From contig JAIRNL010000261.1 of assembly GCA_031258035.1 (NCBI GenBank), positions 1 through 11,108 on the forward strand: 11,108 nt of DNA. Reading direction: 5' to 3'. The stretch comes from Azoarcus sp. (GTDB lineage Bacteria; Pseudomonadota; Gammaproteobacteria; Burkholderiales; Rhodocyclaceae). Both the position numbers and the translations under genes were made by a program. Positions within the stretch are counted from its first letter, which is position 1. Each line of letters opens with the position of its first letter. This document shows positions 8,101-11,108 of the stretch, piece after piece. The notes beneath the pieces were generated by a model. The model searched no databases. It saw nothing but the letters and a program-made list of their open reading frames with translations, and was not told the DNA's origin.

Positions 8101-8398
8101 CGCCGGGATCCGCCGCTACCTCGCTGCCGACGGCCGCCGCGCCTGCGACATCCCCGCCGCACGCCAGGCACATCAGGTCGCCTTCGCTCATGGGGTGGCC
8201 ATTGACGCACGCCAGGGGCGGCCGCGCATCGTCTTCCATCCCGGCCTCGATGGTTCTGACCTCTTGCGGCCGCCATCCATCCGCGCGTATCGGCACCTGC
8301 GACAAATCCCAATTGCACTCGGATCCGTGGATCGTGCCGGCGCAGAAGAACTCGTCCACCGATCGTTCAGTGTGGCAGTTCGGGCAATAGCGCATCAT
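2147..8398 (-). CDS. Giant zinc-ribbon / pseudokinase / DUF4011-like / SF1 helicase / PD-(D/E)XK nuclease (operon gene 3)
   Basis: 2083 aa. Residues 5-28 (C5, C8, C19, C28) and 64-80 (C64, H68, C77, C80) look like two zinc ribbons. Residues about 106-350 have a Ser/Thr kinase fold: HRDLRPATL (219-227), APE (265-267), DWWSLG (278-283). However, the DFG aspartate is G241, the catalytic-loop Asn is T226 and the VAIK lysine is absent, so catalysis is doubtful. Around 690-830, with LYVGFPF (763-769), the protein resembles DUF4011. The helicase follows: Walker A GPPGTGKS (966-973), DEAS (1631-1634), GDEKQMPP, QGDERD (1858-1863) and NVAVTRAR (1896-1903), with a coiled-coil-rich insertion of about 600 residues between Walker A and B. 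The C-terminus has LDFAIA (D2004) and GIECD (E2020, D2022), then HR and W2058, as in the Vsr/DUF559/MTES_1575 nucleases. It probably translocates on nucleic acid and cuts it. ATG 8398 is preceded by AGGA and overlaps gene 2 by 4 nt; ATG 8395 is an alternative. Confidence 0.93.
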   Translation of the reverse strand: MMRYCPNCHTERSVDEFFCAGTIHGSECNWDLSQVPIRADGWRPQEVRTIEAGMEDDARPPLACVNGHPMSEGDLMCLACGGDVAGAAAVGSEVAADPGETRIDGWRLVRRISGADGVRERYLARQQDTGRQAVLTLYRPGAEPDPAVYDALRRLPKDHVPEIIATGRWDGRAYEVAEEMSGGTLADLGIAMHDAAAIRHIVDELGQALHAFSEVGLRHRDLRPATLLVRSRDPLDLVISGFGSARLSEFDLDIVSPLETTRYMAPEAIAGGVASASDWWSLGMILLEQLTNGRCFEGINPHAFLIHVLANGVALPDDLDPSLHFLLRGLLARDRHERWQWPQVKAWLDGEPVAAPSASQIEADVEEGATIALGKRQFHRPAVFALAAAESENWGEARDHLNRGVVLTWAEQAGASARTLAGLRQAMQLDGVDDDDRLMIALKLLNPDMPLILRGDIVTPGWLLQNPLEAYDLVTGPIPDFLAKLDTESWISRLRARAEQVRQRAKNLDIALDEDMVRVAVLSTSRASLAAQWEARRLLLPDAEHAGLLSLSERRALGEEDLIVLLSASISQFRSAEEILDQAAEVAQRESIPLYERDAARATLALSRADLFRAVDERIAGFARTGNQTLDDWADRFRLERRLPLHQVLVLLSVPPEQWLEPQKQQYVAQVLDFFEKKVATTVLRGPLMRMSIGKTTGRIDLSELNGERGGSGALLDHLVARGAQPVPVDPAVFSAAPMLENRLHTLYRQTSLYKRDTGIDGLYVGFPFLLHKESRGSIRPRIAPILLWPIKLLMELGTRGQVSLAFDGEREEIRLNPALEGLLGREAAKAWRAAADEVLGRSALKAGDVVDAFGLLADVAGRQLGALPPLDIEMPAGSARIASAAVLFHVDFAGQAIGEDLRQLKQLSPSGTALESMLRLKDKSAYEAPLAASAEIDRYLTVASDPSQEAAILQARQAPGLLVEGPPGTGKSQTIVNMVADAIGRGQSLLIICQKHAALEVVHKRLVAEGLGDRVVMVNDVNKDREPTIRAVREQLESIRRDTSFDHGRRRQRERERMAARIEALEGELDRQHMALHQVDELTGLSFRSLLGELIRLEAGTPPVSVPQLRGRLAALDISALATLEEQCSSLARYWLPAKFEGSALAQLLPFAADAAALEGFNALFAGFREAERVRVETLAAHPARFDIDDPAPYRAWLDVNASRLVALDDTQRKRLAQWLPLFRPVGNPDAEGQRLYVALGELHRELLARGTVDHDPVLSPAVARLNDRELDRLEAKAALATRPPSFWSRLNPLGYLRRGSLMAFLKSAGAVQGDEGLFKLLAASRLEQGLRPLRASLNRMSRELGLGEVAPTEVPGLADACLMRLRQLEEIRELAQHLAVAPRGDEFESVVMTGDRGPVKQLLDGFEAAFVRHNVRLHSLAALAPLEASLSPELVAACRQAIARNVSYQAPLNRIGDALPTLAAYQQFRTRARHLSAEALEVFAIMRGHEEALSALPPGDLDAAVRRLINREARLGWKRRMEQDNPALLLDRTETAAKIRSLAEADQKMRELNREVLRNGIDRSRLGSARAWENVTRLTGRRSRRLREFIELGSDLGLMAVRPVWLMNPDVASRVLPLKPGLFDAVVYDEASQMPVEYAIPTLFRGALSIVSGDEKQMPPTAFFSSRTESDEAGVYDGELPDEAATEDERERFEDTWNRREIKDCPDLLQLARSTLPVSTLQIHYRSAYRELIGYSNAAFYENNLSVPARHPDATVREVRPLELIQVDGRYEQQSNSAEADRVVDYLAEVWQQGAGQRPSLGVVTFNRKQADLIQERLELRAEVDEAFRNAYREELERVDRGEDMAVFVKNVENVQGDERDVIVFSTTFGRNGQGTFRRLFGVLGQRGGERRLNVAVTRARQKVVLVTSMPIREISDMLTTQRRPATPRDYLQGYMEYARAMSNGELAVGRALMERMCGERAHARLRQIDAADGFVADVLAYLETLGVSAVPAQEGDAFGLDFAIADPGTGLYAIGIECDAPRHPLLKCARAREIWRPSVLGRAIPKLHRVSSQAWYQEPEAEKARLKEAVELAMAREVAA
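2158..2163 (-). promoter_or_regulatory. Ribosome binding site deciding the gene 4 start
   Basis: The minus strand reads GGGAGG, then TAGCGGC (7 nt), then ATG at 2150. This is the best Shine-Dalgarno sequence in the operon. It lies inside the end of the preceding gene and supports the ATG at 2150 over the in-frame upstream start at 2522. It suggests that gene 4 is made efficiently, perhaps in excess over the giant protein; the excess is inference. Confidence 0.85.
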
Positions 8399-9048
8399 GA
8401 CTGCTGATTCCTGTCTCGTCTGTCTCGCGCCCTGGCGGCGCTGGTCTGGACGTGATGGCCCTGATCGGCCAATAGCTCGCGCAGGCGCTGGAAATCACCG
8501 CGTGACGGGATGCCCGCGAACCATACGCTGCCATCGTCGTCGAACATCACGTCAAACGCCTTGGCGCGGCGGGGCAGCGCGGAAAAGCGCTGGCGGCCCA
8601 GTGGCGTCAGGCAATGCAAACGCTGGTTGTCGCTGCCGCGCAGCATCAGCGTCTGCGGCGCGGCCATGTCGAAAGGGCCGGAAATCAAGGCGTCGATCAG
8701 GCCGTCGGCGGTTGCCAGCACATCCGCCAGGCGCTCATGGGCATGGCCGCTATAGACCAGGATGTCGCCCGCCGACAGGCGCCGCAAACCGCGCAGGAGC
8801 GCGAGCAGCGCCTCCGGCTGATCGAAGGGTTCCCCGCCCGAAATCGTGAAACCGTCCGCATCCGGCAACCAGGCCCGCAATTGCGCCAATACCGCGTCAA
8901 CCTGCGTTTCCCCGCCCGCCGGCGCCCAGGTGTCCACCGAAATGCAGCCCGAACAACGGATGGAACAACCCTGAAACCAGACGCCGATCCGGCGCCCGGG
9001 CCCCAGCGTGGTCACGGGAAAATGCAGGCGCGAAATCCGGATATTCAT
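8395..9048 (-). CDS. Radical-SAM protein of the NrdG/activase type (operon gene 2)
   Basis: The product is 217 aa. The cluster-binding motif C28-x3-C32-x2-C35 sits in VWFQGCSIRCSGC, and the SAM-binding GGEP motif at 71-74 sits in FTISGGEPFDQP. Further on, DILVYSGH and the LRGSDNQRLH segment resemble the anaerobic ribonucleotide reductase activase NrdG and pyruvate formate-lyase activase relatives. It should bind one [4Fe-4S] cluster and cleave SAM to a 5'-deoxyadenosyl radical in the cytoplasm. NrdG proteins act on a glycyl-radical partner, but no NrdD or other glycyl-radical enzyme is in the window. Here its target may be an operon protein, a nucleotide or a nucleic acid; that is inference. 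The length is near that of NrdG with a basic, Arg-rich tail (about 200-217). The start ATG overlaps the stop of gene 1 by 4 nt, and there is only a weak ribosome site upstream. Confidence 0.93.
   Translation of the reverse strand: MNIRISRLHFPVTTLGPGRRIGVWFQGCSIRCSGCISVDTWAPAGGETQVDAVLAQLRAWLPDADGFTISGGEPFDQPEALLALLRGLRRLSAGDILVYSGHAHERLADVLATADGLIDALISGPFDMAAPQTLMLRGSDNQRLHCLTPLGRQRFSALPRRAKAFDVMFDDDGSVWFAGIPSRGDFQRLRELLADQGHHVQTSAARARDRRDRNQQS
8409..8412 (-). promoter_or_regulatory. Ribosome binding site for the giant gene with ATGATG start
   Basis: AGGA lies 10 nt before ATG 8398 and 13 nt before the adjacent ATG 8395. The junction reads ATGATG, so the upstream TGA stop overlaps the first start by 4 nt (ATGA) and the second by 1 nt (TGATG). 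Spacing slightly favours the first ATG. In either case translation is coupled to the radical-SAM gene. Confidence 0.55.
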
Positions 9049-10874
9049 GGGCCGCGCTTTTCCAGTTGGAAGGCCCCCGCGTCGATGCCCGAGATCACGA
9101 ACCGGTCGCCAGGCTGCGCGTCCTGATCGAACACGCCGCGCGCCAGCGGATTGAGCAAATGCGCCTCAAGTTGATTGCGGATGCCGCGGCCGCCGTTGGA
9201 CAAGTCGCCGATGCAGCGCTGTTGCAGCGCCGTCCTGGAAGCGTCCGTGATTTCCACGGCGATGCCCAACGCGGCGATGTCCGCCAGCATGGCGCGCACC
9301 ATCTGCTCGAATATCTCGATAGCGACATCATTGCGGATGAAGTCGAACACGATGATGTTCTCGCCGATGCGGTTCAGGATTTCAGGGCGGTTGAGCACCA
9401 GCTTGAAATGCTGCCGGATCTCGCCCAGCACGTTCTTCTGGATATCCTCGAAACTATCGCCCGGATGGACATTCGCCACCCGCTGGCCGGTCTCGTCCTG
9501 CCGATAAATGCCCAGGTTGGACGTGAAGACGATCAGCGCCTCGGAAAAATACACGCGATCGCCGCGCCCGGAAGTCAGCACGCCGTCGTCGAGAATTTGC
9601 AGGAACTTGTCGAGAAGGCGCGGGTGCGCCTTCTCGATTTCATCGAACAGCACGACGCTGAACGGCCGCTCGCGGATCGCATTCGTCAGCTCGCCGCCCA
9701 CGTCATAGCCGACGTAGCCGGGCGGCGCGCCGACCAGGCGCTGGTCCGCGTGTTCGGCGCTGAACTCCGACATGTCAAAGCGGATATAGGCGCTTTCGTC
9801 GCCAAACAAGAGACTGGTGACTGTCTTGGCGAGTTCGGTTTTCCCCACGCCCGTCGGCCCGGCCAGGAAGGCGACGCCGCGCGGCCGGTTGCCCTTGCGC
9901 TGGGAACCGACGCCCGTCATGGCGCGCTTGACCAGATCAAGCATATGCGTCACCGCATGCGCCTGGCCTTTGACGCGGCGGCGGATGAACGCCTCGGCAC
10001 CGCGGATTTTGTCGCGATCGATTCGCAGCCACGGATCTTCCGTCACGCCGACCTTATAGCGCCGCACCGCATCCGCGATATTGTCGATGGGCACCTCTTC
10101 CACGCGCGCCAGCGTGGCGATCGCGTTCATATCGGCCAGCAGCAGACCTTCGGCGCCGTCCACAAAAGCGGATTCGGCCTCGGCCAATCTCTCGGGCGTC
10201 GCGTCCCTGGCGCCGGGAACGCCACGCAACAAAGCGCCCGCCAAGGCGCGGCGCGCGGCGCTGTCCGGCCTGGACACCGGAATGTGCCGGATGCGCGGAT
10301 TCTCGATCAACAACCAATCGGGCAGATCGCCTTCTTTATCGACGATCCAGATCACCGTATTGAAGAAAGGCTTCCGCGCATCTCCCGCGGGACGCGCGGC
10401 GGCGCTATGCGCCAGCACCAGGGCCCGGGTGAACAAGGCATGTTCCGCGGCACTCAGTGTTTCGCCGCGAATCGCCAGGCGCGATGCAAAATCGATAATC
10501 AGCGCGACCGGCGGGCCCGCCAGGGCGACCAACAGCCCCAGGCAAGCGGTAAGAGCATCGATCCCGCCCGGCGCCGCCCCATCCGCCGGTGTCAGACCCA
10601 AGCGGCGCAAGGTCTCGTCAGCGGACTCGGCCGGCACCTGAGCGCTATCGGGCACCGTAAAACCCGTCACGGGATTCCAGACGACTAATTGGGCATAACC
10701 GGCATCGCGTAAATTATCGGCCAGAGTGCTGACCAGCGGCTGTGCTGTCATCAACCCAGGCGCTACCTCGCAAGCCTGTAAATCGCGCACATTCCCGGAC
10801 AGTACGAACTGGCTTTTAAGCGGAAGAAACCTTAGCGTGTCCCGTAACCATCTGGGTTTGACATAGGCAGGCAT
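9045..10874 (-). CDS. AAA+ ATPase with ClpB D2-like module (operon gene 1)
   Basis: The product is 609 aa. Residues about 300-600 form a complete ClpA/ClpB D2-type module: Walker A GPTGVGKT (339-346), aromatic pore loop GYVGY (386-390), Walker B LFDE (409-412), sensor 1 FTSN (N453), the RPEILNRI arginine-finger motif, the GGRGIRN sensor 2 and a C-terminal small domain. Such modules form hexamers that thread or remodel proteins. Residues 1-290 look like a second, degenerate nucleotide-binding domain. There is no P-loop (LSGNVRDLQ lies where one would be expected) but a Walker B-like PVALIIDFASRL segment is present. ClpB's middle coiled coil and Clp N-domain are absent, as is an IGL/IGF loop that I could recognise for ClpP docking. 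It is therefore a dedicated remodeller and not a housekeeping ClpB. First gene of the operon; no clear ribosome site precedes the ATG. The first ~65 codons are more A/T-rich than the rest. Confidence 0.94.
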   Translation of the reverse strand: MPAYVKPRWLRDTLRFLPLKSQFVLSGNVRDLQACEVAPGLMTAQPLVSTLADNLRDAGYAQLVVWNPVTGFTVPDSAQVPAESADETLRRLGLTPADGAAPGGIDALTACLGLLVALAGPPVALIIDFASRLAIRGETLSAAEHALFTRALVLAHSAAARPAGDARKPFFNTVIWIVDKEGDLPDWLLIENPRIRHIPVSRPDSAARRALAGALLRGVPGARDATPERLAEAESAFVDGAEGLLLADMNAIATLARVEEVPIDNIADAVRRYKVGVTEDPWLRIDRDKIRGAEAFIRRRVKGQAHAVTHMLDLVKRAMTGVGSQRKGNRPRGVAFLAGPTGVGKTELAKTVTSLLFGDESAYIRFDMSEFSAEHADQRLVGAPPGYVGYDVGGELTNAIRERPFSVVLFDEIEKAHPRLLDKFLQILDDGVLTSGRGDRVYFSEALIVFTSNLGIYRQDETGQRVANVHPGDSFEDIQKNVLGEIRQHFKLVLNRPEILNRIGENIIVFDFIRNDVAIEIFEQMVRAMLADIAALGIAVEITDASRTALQQRCIGDLSNGGRGIRNQLEAHLLNPLARGVFDQDAQPGDRFVISGIDAGAFQLEKRGP

Positions 10875-10914
10875 ATTTTGGCAACGACCGCGGAAAATAG
10901 AATCAAAACGTTAC

Positions 10915-10945
10915 CATATACCGATAAAACACGCCAACGCGGCAA
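10915..10945 (-). promoter_or_regulatory. Weak promoter candidate for the four-gene operon
   Basis: On the minus strand TTGCCG (-35 candidate, 10945-10940) is followed after 19 bp by TATATG (-10 candidate, 10920-10915), about 40 nt before the ATG of the ATPase. Both boxes depart from consensus and the spacer is long, so basal expression would be low, in contrast to the tRNA promoter. Other A/T-rich hexamers nearby (for example TAACGT) could serve instead. Confidence 0.25.
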
Positions 10946-11006
10946 ATAACCGGGACACCATATATCCAAAGCGGGAAAACGGTTGGGTCGGCCCGTCCGC
11001 AATTCA

Positions 11007-11027
11007 ATGCCAAATGCCAAATGCCAA
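11007..11027. repeat. Three tandem ATGCCAA heptamers upstream of the operon
   Basis: ATGCCAA occurs three times head to tail (TTGGCAT on the operon's strand), about 60 bp upstream of the candidate -35 box. A 7-bp period does not match one helical turn, so a dimeric activator on all three copies is not obvious. Slippage-generated length variation or a regulator site are both possible. Confidence 0.8.
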
Positions 11028-11108
11028 GCCCTGCCACTCTTGACCGCGATTTGACGCCCAACAGCTACAGACACCAAGGCGCCATGGCGTGCGAAAAAAA
11101 GAGCTTCG

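Larger units (their letters stand above)
10875..11108. other. Operon leader and upstream gap
   Basis: No convincing gene lies here. The stretch next to the ATPase start is clearly richer in A/T than the coding region. It contains a weak promoter candidate and a heptamer repeat, and near the window edge a 10-bp palindrome CGCCATGGCG (11080-11089). On the minus strand the edge reads CGAAGCTC followed by seven T, which would fit the right arm and U-tract of an intrinsic terminator whose left arm lies outside the window. That would close an upstream same-strand gene and isolate the operon. Confidence 0.5.

Noticed and set aside
3926..8407. Plus-strand open frame of 1493 codons antisense to the giant gene
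   Set aside because: It is exactly opposite a protein with clear helicase, kinase and nuclease motifs. Its translation is rich in Arg, Gln and His with no recognisable domain, which is typical of the antisense frame in GC-rich DNA.
9066..10688. Plus-strand open frame of 540 codons antisense to the AAA+ gene
   Set aside because: The opposite strand carries all canonical AAA+ motifs in order, so this is a GC-rich shadow frame.
10971..10985. Possible second attachment site (TTTCCCGCT shared with the tRNA 3' end)
   Set aside because: The match is only 9 bases and lies in inverted orientation relative to the tRNA, while integration gives longer direct repeats.
10832..11077. Minus-strand 81-codon frame upstream of the ATPase
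   Set aside because: It needs a TTG start, runs through the heptamer repeat and the promoter candidate, overlaps the ATPase start in another frame, and has no recognisable domain.

Overview
The window comes from a GC-rich bacterium. The encoded CCA of the tRNA, the sigma70-type promoter and the GC-rich codon use suggest a proteobacterium. My guess is a betaproteobacterium of the Bordetella/Achromobacter type, but nothing here proves the genus. About 90% of the window is one minus-strand gene cluster. The left end (1-806) holds non-coding structure and a tRNA gene.

Left end, 1-806: eight copies of a 41/42-bp tandem repeat (about 1-322), each centred on a GCAACGTTGC-type palindrome, are followed by a long perfect hairpin (365-398). 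Next come a consensus -35/-10 promoter (441-468), tRNA-Gly(GCC) (483-558), an 8-bp inverted repeat (569-594) and a strong bidirectional terminator (602-637). The 638-806 stretch is non-coding. It has short repeats, including TTTTTGCGCC twice and several GTCCA motifs, of the kind often found where elements integrate beside tRNA genes.

Operon, 10874 down to 807, minus strand: four genes in one direction, and each of the three junctions is a 4-nt ATGA stop/start overlap. In order of transcription they are: (1) a 609-aa AAA+ ATPase with a ClpB D2-like C-terminal half and an N-terminal half lacking a P-loop; (2) a 217-aa radical-SAM protein of the NrdG/activase type with CxxxCxxC and GGEP motifs; (3) a 2083-aa protein with two zinc ribbons, a protein kinase-like domain that has lost key catalytic residues, a DUF4011-like region, an SF1 (Upf1/Dna2-like) helicase core with a very long insertion, and a C-terminal Vsr/MTES_1575-type PD-(D/E)XK nuclease; (4) a 447-aa, mostly helical, coiled-coil protein with a small globular C-terminal domain.

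The complete coupling implies one functional unit, probably with controlled stoichiometry. A helicase-nuclease effector joined to a pseudokinase, a chaperone-like AAA+ remodeller and a radical-SAM enzyme points to a conflict or phage-defence system. I do not recognise this four-gene combination as a named system. Its position beside a tRNA gene fits an accessory island, but no integrase or second attachment site is visible. Upstream of the operon (10875-11108) lies a more A/T-rich leader with a weak promoter candidate and three tandem TTGGCAT heptamers.
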